Source: DATFXM01 sp035315885
GTDB lineage: Bacteria; Acidobacteriota; Blastocatellia; UBA7656
Direction: 5' to 3'
Assembly: GCA_035315885.1 (NCBI GenBank)
Contig: DATFXM010000118.1
Coordinates: 1-64,000, forward strand
DNA length: 64,000 bases
How positions within the stretch are numbered: position 1 is the stretch's first letter; the number at the start of each line of letters is the position of its first letter. Under the pieces are notes generated by a model, which saw only the letters and a list, made by a program, of their open reading frames with translations, did not search any database and was not told where the DNA came from. A program made the translations under genes and the position numbers. This document shows positions 48,201 through 57,008 of this stretch, piece after piece.

Positions 48201-48799
48201 ACCGCCATGTAGGAAGCAGTTCCCACAATCAGACCCGCGCGCGAAATCCGCGCACCATAACCCGGTAGCGCCAGACCAAGATCGGCAAGCTTGACGCTGG
48301 GATGAGTGCCAGACGTTGAGATGAGTACATTGTCGGGTTTCAGATCGCGGTGGACGATGTTGTTGTTATGGGCGTGATCCAGGGCATTGCAAATCTGCAC
48401 CGCGACGTCAATGACTTCAGACAACTGAACCGGAGGCGCGGTGGCGAGGCTTGGTCCTTCCACCAGCTCCATCACAAGAAAAGGCGTTCCGTTCTCTTCA
48501 CCAACATCATGCACCGAAATGATATGAGGATGATTGAGTGCGGCCGCAGCACGGGCTTCTCGCATCAAACGCTCGTGTGCTTCCGGGACCGCAGCCTCTG
48601 AGAGTACCTTGACGGCAACCTGACGCTTTAACTGAAGATCCGTGGCCCGATAGACGACACCCATTCCCCCGCGGCCGATCTCGCTCTCGAGCTGATAGCG
48701 GTCGCGCAGTATGACCCCCGGAGCAATTGCGCTGGTTCGAGTTTCGCCTCGACCCAAAATACGCGTGGCTTCAGCTTCGTTTGACATCGGTAAAAGCAT
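45257..48799 (-). CDS. Ser/Thr kinase-AAA ATPase-TPR regulator
   Basis: This 1180-residue cytoplasmic protein has an intact Hanks kinase: GRGGMGVVY (42-50), K64 in VAVKVL, HRDLKPDN (150-157), DLG (173-175), and GTASYMAVEQ as activation segment end. An AAA/NACHT-like domain follows with Walker A GEPGAGKT (347-354) and Walker B LLFFIDDLHWAD. About 400 residues of TPR-like helices come next (YNYIQAGKYDHGLKYAKQAA type repeats). No transmembrane helix, so it is soluble. The pattern matches acidobacterial and cyanobacterial signal proteins of unknown input. ATG 48787 is an alternative start. Confidence 0.92.
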   Translation of the reverse strand: MLLPMSNEAEATRILGRGETRTSAIAPGVILRDRYQLESEIGRGGMGVVYRATDLQLKRQVAVKVLSEAAVPEAHERLMREARAAAALNHPHIISVHDVGEENGTPFLVMELVEGPSLATAPPVQLSEVIDVAVQICNALDHAHNNNIVHRDLKPDNVLISTSGTHPSVKLADLGLALPGYGARISRAGLIVGTASYMAVEQALGQKVDGRTDLYALGVVLYELTTGRLPFVGDDPLAVISQHVHASVVPPRVLRPDLPRKVESVILRLLEKNPADRFASARETAVALADSLGPSDDVADSDVAASVVILDALSRGRLVGRVAELAQARELWRHAREGHGHAVLLSGEPGAGKTRLARELTIQAAVAGAVVLSGGCYEYEATTPYLPFVETFRRWLREQKDDAVLRAAIGDAAPQIAKLAPELETRLGPFPDRTELPPHEERLLFFDAVARVFSNLSKENGLLFFIDDLHWADRGTLWLLAHLLRQTRDQRVLIVGCYRETELDRAHPLSKSLVDWNRERLVTRITLRRFDTAETSAQISALLGEEVSAEFGEAVHRETEGNPFFVEEVLKALIEQGSVRRQGGRWQRSEIGELIIPQSVKEAIGYRLDRVSEQTNEILRIAAILGKTFSFDELNAVAGNISEEILLDALDESVSAQLTAAGDDDSFSFTHDKIREVLYEELNPIRRRRLHRNAAEGLEAHCGPGGCAVERLAYHYIQAGKYDHGLKYAKQAAQEAVRVFAFDEAIAAYTRALECAEALELEDEQLAQEEMIGKVYMLNGETIAGGEHFERALSLATDPQIKARLQVHLAGSLVATGDQRGVEYIREALAVLDPETNPIGTANALSIEGRFHHLAGRHCKAIELLQRGVDLVAPIAAAESISSFAAGIIGRLYSFLAGANQHLGLYVEADRWARQCLEFGRRHKVPSTEAAGFEFLGEDAIHTGEFHAGLEYSEREREIVYKIHSRERKAWTHFTAGICSFFTGDSARAEREFTESIAVAESIGELRAMNLSRGNLAIVLAANAAKHPADSSNDRLERQRQFDEALRIALEAFEASEKLGLLYSRFEGHRCLAEVRFRRGELDEAEHLCAAAAEFLADTDSHVTRLWLGPLYVEVVLAVAKRADGEGKFDEAAAKQQLAAQLVDEYKELVNKCQSPRFTREAERLTAFLRSEHPTRSQIH

Positions 48800-48899
48800 A
48801 GCACTTTGACTGGACGAATGGTGAGTAGGTGTCAGCTAGACGGGACTCTCGGCGAGGACGTCTCCACACAGGCAAGATTGGAAACAAGTGTTGGTGATG

Positions 48900-50009
48900 C
48901 TAAGTCCAAACGGATTTGGCAGTCTCCACCACCAACCCGAGCTTCCGTCTCTGATCCTCCACAGAGATGCGATTACCAACAACTGAGGTGGAGAAGCCAC
49001 ACTGGGGACTTAGCGCCAACCGCTCGAGGTCTACAAACCGGCTGGCTTCCCTGATCCGGGCCGTGAGTTCTTGCGGCGTTTCGTACCGAGGAGATTTTGT
49101 AGTAATCAGGCCGAGTACGACCATCTTGTCGTCAGAAACATCAATCAAGGGGGCAAACGAGCCAGACCGCTCGTCATCGTACTCAAGCAGCAGCCGTTGA
49201 GCGCGAATCCTTTGAAAGATCTGCTTAGCAATCAGGTCGTAACCACCTTCTACCAGCCAGCGGCTGCCTTGATTGCCACGGCACAAATGAAAGCCGAACG
49301 TAACCTCCGAATACCCCTGCATCAGCGCGTTGTCCATTTCAATGCCACGATCGAGCCACCGGTCGAGTGTCCAACCCTGCGCCTCATAGAAGGCCCTGGT
49401 TTCAGGGTCAAGTAACGAGGTGTAATGTGGCGCATCGATCTGAATGTATGTGGCTCCCAGGCGTACCAGTTCGGTGACCTCTTCTCGCAGGATGACGACG
49501 ACATCCGCGAGAAAACTATCAAGCGTCGGATACGCCGTGATGGAGTGCTTTGCTGACCAAAAGTTGGCCCACAGGCTTGGACTCGGGAGCGTGATCTTAG
49601 GCGCTCGAGTCGTGTGACCACGCAGGTAAGTAAACTCCTCCGATGAGAGGTGACGCTTGCGGACCAGCTTACCGATTACTCCCAGAGAAGCCGGCCGTTT
49701 CACCTGCCGATCCCCGACCCGCTCATCACCATGCCAGTTGCCCCAGAGAAAGGCATCAATGTCATATTTACCAAGCCCATCAACGGCCTCGGTAAACTGG
49801 CTTTGGAAGGACAGTCGACGCATCTCACCGTCGGTGATCACTTCGAGGCCGGCTTCTTCTTGTAGTCTAATCGCCTCACGCACCGCGCGGTCCTCGATCG
49901 CTTTGAACTGCGCGTCGGTTATCGCGCCAACAGACAGATCTTCTCGAGCTTTCAGCAAGTAGGGTGGGCGAAGGAGACTTCCAACAACATCGGAGTGTGT
50001 CGTGATCAC
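48900..50009 (-). CDS. MetE-C-like methionine synthase family protein
   Basis: This 369-residue single-domain protein is related to the catalytic half of cobalamin-independent methionine synthase. It has the zinc-site motifs GFHLCRGN (His and Cys) and LSPQCGFSTS (Cys), with IQIDAPHYT and the start HSDVVGSLLRPPYLL. Lone C-terminal MetE domains can methylate homocysteine from folate or from other donors. The GTG start at 50009 overlaps the stop of an upstream sigma-factor remnant (GTGA), so it may be translated by coupling. A longer frame upstream is that remnant's shadow. Confidence 0.88.
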   Translation of the reverse strand: MITTHSDVVGSLLRPPYLLKAREDLSVGAITDAQFKAIEDRAVREAIRLQEEAGLEVITDGEMRRLSFQSQFTEAVDGLGKYDIDAFLWGNWHGDERVGDRQVKRPASLGVIGKLVRKRHLSSEEFTYLRGHTTRAPKITLPSPSLWANFWSAKHSITAYPTLDSFLADVVVILREEVTELVRLGATYIQIDAPHYTSLLDPETRAFYEAQGWTLDRWLDRGIEMDNALMQGYSEVTFGFHLCRGNQGSRWLVEGGYDLIAKQIFQRIRAQRLLLEYDDERSGSFAPLIDVSDDKMVVLGLITTKSPRYETPQELTARIREASRFVDLERLALSPQCGFSTSVVGNRISVEDQRRKLGLVVETAKSVWT

Positions 50010-50179
50010 GATTTCTTCAGTTCTCCCGACGTCGCGCGTAAGGCGTTCCACGGGTCTCCGGTCAGACTGCGGCAGTATCGATGCAGAACAGCGCGAAAAG
50101 GCACTGCAAGTTCGAGATAGCGATACCACGCCTGCTTCGTTTCGTCGCGAAGCTTGTCGGTGAATTCGATCTCAGCCAT
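50006..50179 (-). pseudogene. Truncated ECF sigma-factor N-terminus
   Basis: This 57-residue frame starts MAEIEFTDKLRDETKQ and contains WYRYLELAVPFRAVLHRYCR followed by SLTGDPWN. It strongly resembles the first helices of SigG/SigJ-like ECF sigma factors, where AEDLVQDTLLRAF should follow. Instead it runs into ALRATSGELKKS and stops. Region 2 is cut after its first helix and region 4 is absent, so it cannot work as a sigma factor. It keeps a start codon with AAGGGCGCACT upstream, and its stop overlaps the next start. Confidence 0.65.
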
Positions 50180-50310
50180 AGTGCGCCCTTTCTGGTCACT
50201 CAGCATGAAGTGAGCGTTGGCGGACCAATCAGTCGTAATCCCATTCGACTGCGGAGAGCCTGTTGAGATACTTGATCTCCCAAACTCTATCTGAACTGCT
50301 GCGAAGCAGC

Positions 50311-52773
50311 TCACTCGTATCGAAGGGCCGAGAGTGAATCGGTTCTAGCCATTCGTCGCGCCGGAACCCACGACGCTAAGAGCGCGACTGCGGCCAGGAG
50401 CAGCGATACTCCAGCAAATGTAATTGGATCGGTCGCTGTTACACCGAACAGGAACGCCGATAACGCTCTTGTCATCGCCGCAGCTCCCGCAAGACCGATA
50501 ACCAGGCCAACCAGCGTCAGACTCAGGCCCTGACCAATTATCAGCTTCAAAATATCTTGTGTTTGGGCGCCGAGTGCCAGCCGGATGCCGATCTCGTGTT
50601 TTCGCTGCGCTACGGAGTACGAGATCACCGCGTACAATCCGACCGCGGCAAGCAGCAGCGCGACTCCGGCAAAAACGCCCACGACCCACGCCATCACGCG
50701 CTTTGGTGAGATGCGCTCGTCAATCATTCGAGGCATAGTCTTGATCTCGGATACCGGCACGCTGCGATCAAGCGACCCGACTTCGTCTCTCAAACGCGAG
50801 GCTATCAGAGTTGGATCGCCCGCCGTGTGGACGATCAGGTGCATCGTGCGCCCAGCCATTTGAGCATATGGTACGTACATCGCTGGATCGGGTTGTTCGT
50901 CCATGTCATCGTTCTTGACGTCGGCTACAACCCCGACGATCTCGAGCGTTCCGCCTGTTCTATCGCTCACCTTGATCCGTTCTCCGATCGGTTCGCGCTC
51001 GCCGAAGTACTTTCTGACAAAAGTTTCGTTGATCAAGACGACCGGACTCGAATTCTTATCGTCTCCAGCGGTGAACACGCGGCCTCTCCGCAGTCCGGTT
51101 CCAATCGCGTCGAAATACTCGGGAGTGCTGACGCGAAACTGAACGAACGGCTCGCGTCCGCGCTCAAAGGGTGGCCGTCCGACAATACTAAACATCACGC
51201 TGTTGTCGCCGGCGCCGCTTATTGGCACTATGCTGGTGGCGCCGGCTTGCAGCACATCCGGCAATGCCTTAACGCCACGCAACACTTGATCGAAGAACTC
51301 TCGTCGCTTGTTCTCGTCTTTGTAAGCATCGCCGGTAAGCGCGACCTGCGCCGCGATCACGTTCTGCGGCCGGATCCCCAAATCCGCTTGTAGCCTCTCG
51401 TTCAAGCTGCGAATCAAAAGCGCAGCGCTGATCAGCAGAATCACCGACAGGGCAATTTCTGTGATGGCAAGCGTGTTCCGTAGTCGTTGTCGAACGCCGG
51501 CTCCGGATGTACCTTTCGTGCCGTCCTTCAAGCAATCGTTCAAATTTGTTCGCGCTGCCTGCCACGCCGGCGCGAGGCCAAACAGGATGCCGGTGAGGAA
51601 CGAGGCGGCCAGGGTAAAAAACAACACCTGGCGGTTCATCCCGAAGTGATCCCATCCCGGGATGTACCTCGCGAAGTCATCGGGGATGCCTTTTGAGAGA
51701 CTCTTGATCGCCCAGATCGACAGCACTAATCCGAGCACACCGCCGGCGCCGGCGAGCAGCAAGCTCTCGGTCAGTAGCTGACGGATGAGTCGCCAGCGTC
51801 CCGCGCCAACGGCAATACGCACTGCGATCTCTTTTCGCCGAGAAGCAGCTCTCGCCAGAAGCAGATTTGCGACATTGGCACACGCAATCAAGAGAACGAA
51901 AACGGCAGAGCCAATCAGGCTCGGCATCGCTGTGGCGACGCCGCGCACCGCATCGGCGGTCATTGAAACTACGTTGGCGGTACGGCCGCTATTGGTGTCG
52001 GGGAATTGCCCCGCGGCGCGAGAACTGATTTCACCGAGATTCGTGTTGGCCTGAGCCCTGCTGACTCCAGTTTTGAGCCGCCCGATAACTTCCAGCGAAT
52101 GTCCTGTTCTATCTTTTCGCATCTGCTGGTCAATGACCAGCGGTGTCCACATCTGACCGCTGTGAAAAGGGTAGTTGAATTCCGGCGGCATTACGCCGAC
52201 CACCGTGAAGCTCTCACCGTTGAGCTTGATCGTGCGCCCGATGATCGTCGGATCTGACGCGAACTGCTGCCTCCAGAAACTGTTCTTGAGAACGACGACG
52301 TGCTCACCTCCTGGCTCGCTGTCCTGATCTAATAATGTGCGGCCAAGGGCCGCAGTCGCGCCGAGCGTATCGAAGAAACCAGCGGTCACCCTCGAACCGG
52401 GGAATCGTTCCGGTTGATCTCCGTCTGAGATGTCGAAGTAGTGCTGGTCAATGGCGACAAGACGCTCGCAGGTGTGATTCTCCTCGTTCCAATCGACAAA
52501 GTTGCCCGATGCAACTGAGCCGCGCTTAAACCCCAAAACCGGGTTCTGCTCCCATACTGCAATGAGCCGATCCTGATCGGGAAAATTGAACGGCCGAAGA
52601 ATTAGCGAATAAGCGGTGCTGAATATCGTGGTATTCGCACTAATGCCAAGCGCGGTCGCAAGGATTGCCACGATCGTAACAGCCGGAGTTCTGATCAAGG
52701 TCCGCATACCGTATCGAATATCCTGCCAGAGACTCTCAAAGCCGCTGTCAATCAAGGTATTCATCAGCTTCAT
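50311..52773 (-). CDS. ADOP-type MacB/FtsX ABC permease
   Basis: This 820-residue fused permease has two MacB_PCD/FtsX repeats. The N-terminal helix (TPAVTIVAILATALGISANT) is followed by a periplasmic MacB_PCD domain and three-helix FtsX block (IGSAVFVLLIACANVANLLL, RRKEIAVRIAVGAGRWR). A second helix (TLAITEIALSVILLISAALL) leads to a second periplasmic domain and second FtsX block (AWVVGVFAGVALLLAAVGLY, RKHEIGIRLALGAQ). No ATPase gene is adjacent, which is normal for the orphan-type permeases common in Acidobacteriota. GGAGGACGC precedes the ATG. Substrate unknown. Confidence 0.93.
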   Translation of the reverse strand: MKLMNTLIDSGFESLWQDIRYGMRTLIRTPAVTIVAILATALGISANTTIFSTAYSLILRPFNFPDQDRLIAVWEQNPVLGFKRGSVASGNFVDWNEENHTCERLVAIDQHYFDISDGDQPERFPGSRVTAGFFDTLGATAALGRTLLDQDSEPGGEHVVVLKNSFWRQQFASDPTIIGRTIKLNGESFTVVGVMPPEFNYPFHSGQMWTPLVIDQQMRKDRTGHSLEVIGRLKTGVSRAQANTNLGEISSRAAGQFPDTNSGRTANVVSMTADAVRGVATAMPSLIGSAVFVLLIACANVANLLLARAASRRKEIAVRIAVGAGRWRLIRQLLTESLLLAGAGGVLGLVLSIWAIKSLSKGIPDDFARYIPGWDHFGMNRQVLFFTLAASFLTGILFGLAPAWQAARTNLNDCLKDGTKGTSGAGVRQRLRNTLAITEIALSVILLISAALLIRSLNERLQADLGIRPQNVIAAQVALTGDAYKDENKRREFFDQVLRGVKALPDVLQAGATSIVPISGAGDNSVMFSIVGRPPFERGREPFVQFRVSTPEYFDAIGTGLRRGRVFTAGDDKNSSPVVLINETFVRKYFGEREPIGERIKVSDRTGGTLEIVGVVADVKNDDMDEQPDPAMYVPYAQMAGRTMHLIVHTAGDPTLIASRLRDEVGSLDRSVPVSEIKTMPRMIDERISPKRVMAWVVGVFAGVALLLAAVGLYAVISYSVAQRKHEIGIRLALGAQTQDILKLIIGQGLSLTLVGLVIGLAGAAAMTRALSAFLFGVTATDPITFAGVSLLLAAVALLASWVPARRMARTDSLSALRYE

Positions 52774-53043
52774 GCGTCCTCCGTCGCGAGCGATTGGGTC
52801 GCATTATTGCGTCTCAATTAGCCGCCGCGATTGATGCGATCCTGCATACAGTAAGCTAATAGACTGACGTCGAGCACAATTCTTTGTGACCTACTTGGAT
52901 TGAATCAGCTGTTGCGATTTGGCAGCGCTTGACCGCGTCGCTGCTATTCGATACGTGTGCGACGGTGGACGAGTTGCAAGTTCCGAGCAAGAGTTACAGA
53001 AACGTGGCTCCAGCTCGATTTCATGAGGGACTGCGGAATGATT

Positions 53044-55068
53044 TCACCGAAAAACGCCGAGAGCTGGGTTCTGAACGTAAACGAGAGAGAACTCGCCCTG
53101 AGGATTGAAATGTCGCTTGATCACCCCTGCCGGATCCAGGAACCACTCGCCGGCAGGCCGGTTCTTCTCCACATTGTCAAACCAGCCCCAGGGTGGTCTC
53201 GACATGTTCTCAGCGCCAACCTTACCCAGGAATGCAGAACCCATTATCCCGACCTTCACCTGTTGTGCAACGACCTGGCCGCTTGGCGACACAGCCTGAA
53301 TTGAAACACTGCCGTAGTCCTGCGCGAGTCCGAATGTCTCGTTCTTATCCCCGACAGCCTTGCTCCAAAAAGTTGGATAGATTGGAATCAGATCATAGCC
53401 GATTTGATCCTCGCTCCCTCGCTTTTCGGGATCTTCGGCTTGGCCGTAGAACCTGTATGTAAGCGTGCCCTTGACCGACTTTGCGAGTTGCTCGTTCGTC
53501 CCAGTGAAAGCCTCGATCCCGTGGCCCTTGGGTTCAACGAACAGACGCGGGCGGCCTTTCTTCAGGCTGATCTGCTTCACTCCGGAAGCCGCGCTGCCCT
53601 CCGGAAGGTACTTGAGGAACCGATTGTGCGCCATTGTTTCGACGTAGACCACCTGTGCGGCGCCGACGCCGTCGACGTTCTTTCGAACTACGACCATGCA
53701 TCCTTCGAGATCGTTCTCGTGGGCGAGAACGGCTTCGTCAGACAGGCCGGTAGGATCGTACTTGCTACCCGTCTGCGCACCCTCGCGAATGAGTTCGCTC
53801 AGGGCCGCGCCGCGTTGGTTGCCGCCCTTGGTGTCGCGTGGATGAAACGCCGCATAGTGGATAAAGAAGTGAGTCCTGGTCTCGGTGACCGAGTAATAGA
53901 CGTAAGCCAGAAGGGGGTACTTCGTGTTTGCAGCGTTCTCCCAGTTGTTGTCGCCTCGCCAGTCGCCGTCAAAGTCAAAGTTGGTGATGTAATCCAGTCG
54001 TTGTGGATCGGAGAGCCCCTGAATGAAGTTCGGAGCAAATGCCTGTGCAATTTCGCGGTCACGGTCGCTGCCGGGGTACGTCATGCCGGTTATTCTGAGT
54101 GCAGCGGCCGAAGGATTCGTTCCCCCCGTTTTTGCTATCGCGGCCGCTGCGGCATTCGGCGTATCGACTCCCGCGGTGTCTTTGCCGCCGGCGAGAGCCT
54201 GGCCTTCGCTTTTGCCGGACCCAGATCTCGAGCTTCTCGCAACCAGCGAGTTCTTGGCCTGTTGAAACTCGGGGGTGTCCTTCTTTAATCCGCTATGCGC
54301 GGGAAAGGAAGCGATGATGCTCGAGACGTTGTCGATGCGCTCGGCTGGTGATGGATGTGACGCAAAGAATTTGTCGACCGAGTTCGGGTTGGTTTTCTGC
54401 AGTTGCTGAAGCTTCTCAAAAAGGCTGATCATTCCTTCGGGATCGTAGCCCGCATCGTACATCGTTTTGGCGCCGAGGCGATCTGCTTCTCGCTCGTGGT
54501 CTCGGCTGAATTTCATGAACGCACCCTGCTCGACCATCTGAGTGGCGATCTGGCCGATCTGACCTTTGAGACCTCCTCCCGCTACTGAGCCGAGAAGGTC
54601 GGTGCCAATCTGAGCCATCTTCGCGCGCTGGATTTGCGAGGCGCTGTGACGAGCCACGACATGATTTACTTCGTGGGCAAGGCACCCAGCGAGCTCGCTT
54701 TCGCTTGTGGATGCCTCAATCAAGCCACGATTGACGTATATGAAGCCGCCGGGAAGCGCAAAGGCATTGACATCGGGCGAGTCGATGACTTTGAACTGAT
54801 ATTTGATATTGGGTCGACCCGACTTTTGCACGAGCGATTGCCCGATGCGGTCGACATACCTTGTCAGTGCCGGGTTGTCGAGGACTTTCTCTTTCTTCTC
54901 GACCTCGCCGGACGCCTGCTGTCCTATGGCGATTTCATCAGATTCGCTGAGTTTGAAAAGCCCCTGTCCGTGCGATAGCGAGTAATTCTGAATAAGGCTG
55001 ATGGCGACTGCTATCTGAATCAGGGTTCGGTTGAAGGCACTTGCGGGACGCAGGAAGGTTCGTGACAT
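53044..55068 (-). CDS. M48 metallopeptidase with novel C-terminal half
   Basis: This 674-residue exported protein has a signal sequence (about 12-35). It is followed by an M48 peptidase domain (about 45-265) with HEVNH (zinc ligands H132 and H136, catalytic E133) and third ligand E194 in DHEREADRLG. It resembles BepA/LoiP-type outer-membrane quality-control proteases. After a Ser/Ala-rich linker, the second half (about 330-674) has an unrecognised domain (DYITNFDFDGDWRGDNNWEN, then LAYVYYSVTETRTHFFIHYA, AFHPRDTKGG). GGAGGAG five bases upstream fixes ATG 55068. Confidence 0.88.
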   Translation of the reverse strand: MSRTFLRPASAFNRTLIQIAVAISLIQNYSLSHGQGLFKLSESDEIAIGQQASGEVEKKEKVLDNPALTRYVDRIGQSLVQKSGRPNIKYQFKVIDSPDVNAFALPGGFIYVNRGLIEASTSESELAGCLAHEVNHVVARHSASQIQRAKMAQIGTDLLGSVAGGGLKGQIGQIATQMVEQGAFMKFSRDHEREADRLGAKTMYDAGYDPEGMISLFEKLQQLQKTNPNSVDKFFASHPSPAERIDNVSSIIASFPAHSGLKKDTPEFQQAKNSLVARSSRSGSGKSEGQALAGGKDTAGVDTPNAAAAAIAKTGGTNPSAAALRITGMTYPGSDRDREIAQAFAPNFIQGLSDPQRLDYITNFDFDGDWRGDNNWENAANTKYPLLAYVYYSVTETRTHFFIHYAAFHPRDTKGGNQRGAALSELIREGAQTGSKYDPTGLSDEAVLAHENDLEGCMVVVRKNVDGVGAAQVVYVETMAHNRFLKYLPEGSAASGVKQISLKKGRPRLFVEPKGHGIEAFTGTNEQLAKSVKGTLTYRFYGQAEDPEKRGSEDQIGYDLIPIYPTFWSKAVGDKNETFGLAQDYGSVSIQAVSPSGQVVAQQVKVGIMGSAFLGKVGAENMSRPPWGWFDNVEKNRPAGEWFLDPAGVIKRHFNPQGEFSLVYVQNPALGVFR

Positions 55069-55151
55069 GGCAACTCCTCCTCCCGGCATGCGCTACGCAG
55101 TCTATGCGCGGATATTCCCGAAAGTCAACGTGGGCAAGGAGTCTTTCAAAA

Positions 55152-55748
55152 CTACTTGGACTGAATTAATTTCTGCTTCTTGAGCTCAGAGGCCGAGGCC
55201 TTAACAAGATCGTCGAGAAGCTCCCTGAGGTGTTTCGGATCAGTAGACTTCATCCTTCCTACCCAGATGGCCTTGCCGGTCGATGCGGAGAAGATGGCGA
55301 TGTCGGCAAGTATCGTCTTCAGCGTCGTCGAATAAGTGGCAGTTGACACCGCCATTGGAAGTCCCCAGACATCCCAGACCGCTGGATAGACGTAGGCCGT
55401 GTCCCCGAACGAGACCAGTGACTCCTCCTTTACATCCAACAGCCGCAGCAGTATCACTCCGTCAACCTGATTGTCGGTGAGCCTCTTCTTGATGGCCTCG
55501 CGGTCGCCCAGTTCACTGTCGGGCACAAACGTATGAGCTGCCACCGACCGTGGGATCCGCCGAGCAAGTCCGCTCTCAACCCGTTCCCGTAGACTGGTGT
55601 CATTTGTCGGGAAAGCGATCACGATTTTACTGAAATTCGGTGCAGTGGCTCGGGAGTCTCTCCAGGTGGTGACGACTTTGACGCCAGCTTCGGCTGTGGA
55701 ACCCGCAAAGAGTGCCAATATCAGCAGTGAGGCAAAAACCTTGTGCAT
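55152..55748 (-). CDS. Exported hypothetical protein
   Basis: This 198-residue protein has a signal peptide (MHKVFASLLILALFAGSTAEA). The mature part begins VKVVTTWRDSRATAPNFSKI followed by VIAFP, and later has VDGVILLRLLDVKEES and AIWVGRMKSTDPKHLRELLD. The pattern recalls DUF4136-like periplasmic proteins, which often occur near envelope genes. No lipobox Cys is present. AAGAGGAGAAGATC precedes the ATG. It lies 83 bp before the M48 gene on the same strand, suggesting a shared envelope role. Function unknown. Confidence 0.65.
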   Translation of the reverse strand: MHKVFASLLILALFAGSTAEAGVKVVTTWRDSRATAPNFSKIVIAFPTNDTSLRERVESGLARRIPRSVAAHTFVPDSELGDREAIKKRLTDNQVDGVILLRLLDVKEESLVSFGDTAYVYPAVWDVWGLPMAVSTATYSTTLKTILADIAIFSASTGKAIWVGRMKSTDPKHLRELLDDLVKASASELKKQKLIQSK

Positions 55749-56018
55749 GATCTTCTCCTCTTATGAGAAAGCGTGATGCCGGGCGCCCGGATCGCCAGCC
55801 GAGTGATTATGACGACTCTCCTCTCGGCTGTCATGCTCCGAGACAAGCGGAAGGTTGTAGTGACAGAGCTGTAGTGACAAAGCTGCTGCTTAAAGGTAAG
55901 ACTTTGACGTACGATTTGTGGGTGGGGAAAGAGCGGTATTTTGCGCCGAAGTCAGCGCCGCTGTAGAAGCGAAGCTCAGCTCGTTGAGTTGAACACTAAC
56001 TAATAGGAGACGATCCGA

Positions 56019-57008
56019 ATGCGAAAGCCTTCATACCAGCTTGCAGTTCCAATTCTGATTTCCTGTCTCTTGGCTGGGCCGGCGGGCGCGCAGAATAGAG
56101 CGCGGAGGGCGACCGCGTCATCAGCCCCTGTGCTATGGAGCGATCCGGGTCAGGTCGAGAACCTCGATTTCTTCAACGGGCCCGGGGGGCCAAAGAACAT
56201 TCCCAAGACCCCTTTCACTTTCGTGGAAGAGGACAAAGGAGGGACAAATCCAAAGATCAAGGTGACCGATGCTGCGGGCCGGCATTGGGGTGTGAAGTGG
56301 GGCGAGGAAACTCGCTCCGAGGTCTTTGCATCACGGCTCGTATGGGCGGTGGGCTACTATGTAGAGCCAAATTACATTGTCACTTCGGGGAAAGTGTCAG
56401 GCGTGAAAGGTCTTACCAGAGCAAAGAAGTACGTGGCGAGCGATGGCACCTTCTCAAACGCTCGCTTCGAGCTAAAAAGGAAAGGCATCAGCAAAAGGAC
56501 TGACAAGGAGAGCTGGAGTTGGGACAAGAATCCGTTCGTCGGCACGCGCGAGCTGAACGGGCTTAAAATAATGATCATGCTCACATCAAATTGGGACCCG
56601 AAGGATCAGGCTGACTCCCAATCGAACACCGCGATCTACACGAACAGGAAGACCGGAAGAGTAACGTATGTAATGAGCGACTGGGGCGCGACGATGGGTA
56701 AATGGGGCGGCTTCTTCTCGCGCGAAAAATGGGACTGTGAAGGCTATACTAGTCAGACATCGAAGTTTGTCACCGAAGTTAGCGGCCAAGTGATTCGCTT
56801 CGGCTACGACGGAAAGCATGCGAGCTACATAAAAGAAGGAATACGAGTAGGAGACGTACGCTGGCTACTGAAGTATCTCGGACGAATCACCGACAACCAG
56901 ATTCGAGACGGTCTCAAGGCGGCGGGCGGAACAACCGAGGAGCTCGATTGCTTTACGCGAGCCGTGCGCTCACGTATAAACCAGCTGAAAAAGGCAGTGG
57001 GAGCTTGA
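56019..57008 (+). CDS. Exported protein with kinase-like motif order
   Basis: This 329-residue protein has a signal peptide ending at AGAQ. No family is recognised with certainty. The motif order resembles protein kinase-like folds of the HipA/Fam20C/PI-kinase kind. K93 is in GVKWGEETRS, E101 is in SEVFASRLVWAVGYY (like the helix-C Glu), the loop LTSNWDPKDQADSQSN could hold a catalytic Asp193 and Asn, and VMSDWGATMG could be a DFG-like metal loop (D221). The order and spacing are suggestive; activity is a hypothesis. Export suggests a periplasmic or secreted target. It is divergent from the upstream exported gene. Confidence 0.6.
   Translation: MRKPSYQLAVPILISCLLAGPAGAQNRARRATASSAPVLWSDPGQVENLDFFNGPGGPKNIPKTPFTFVEEDKGGTNPKIKVTDAAGRHWGVKWGEETRSEVFASRLVWAVGYYVEPNYIVTSGKVSGVKGLTRAKKYVASDGTFSNARFELKRKGISKRTDKESWSWDKNPFVGTRELNGLKIMIMLTSNWDPKDQADSQSNTAIYTNRKTGRVTYVMSDWGATMGKWGGFFSREKWDCEGYTSQTSKFVTEVSGQVIRFGYDGKHASYIKEGIRVGDVRWLLKYLGRITDNQIRDGLKAAGGTTEELDCFTRAVRSRINQLKKAVGA

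Noticed and set aside
53404..54288. 294-codon plus-strand frame opposite the M48 protease
   Set aside because: No family motif or ribosome-binding site; the minus strand encodes a complete protease here.
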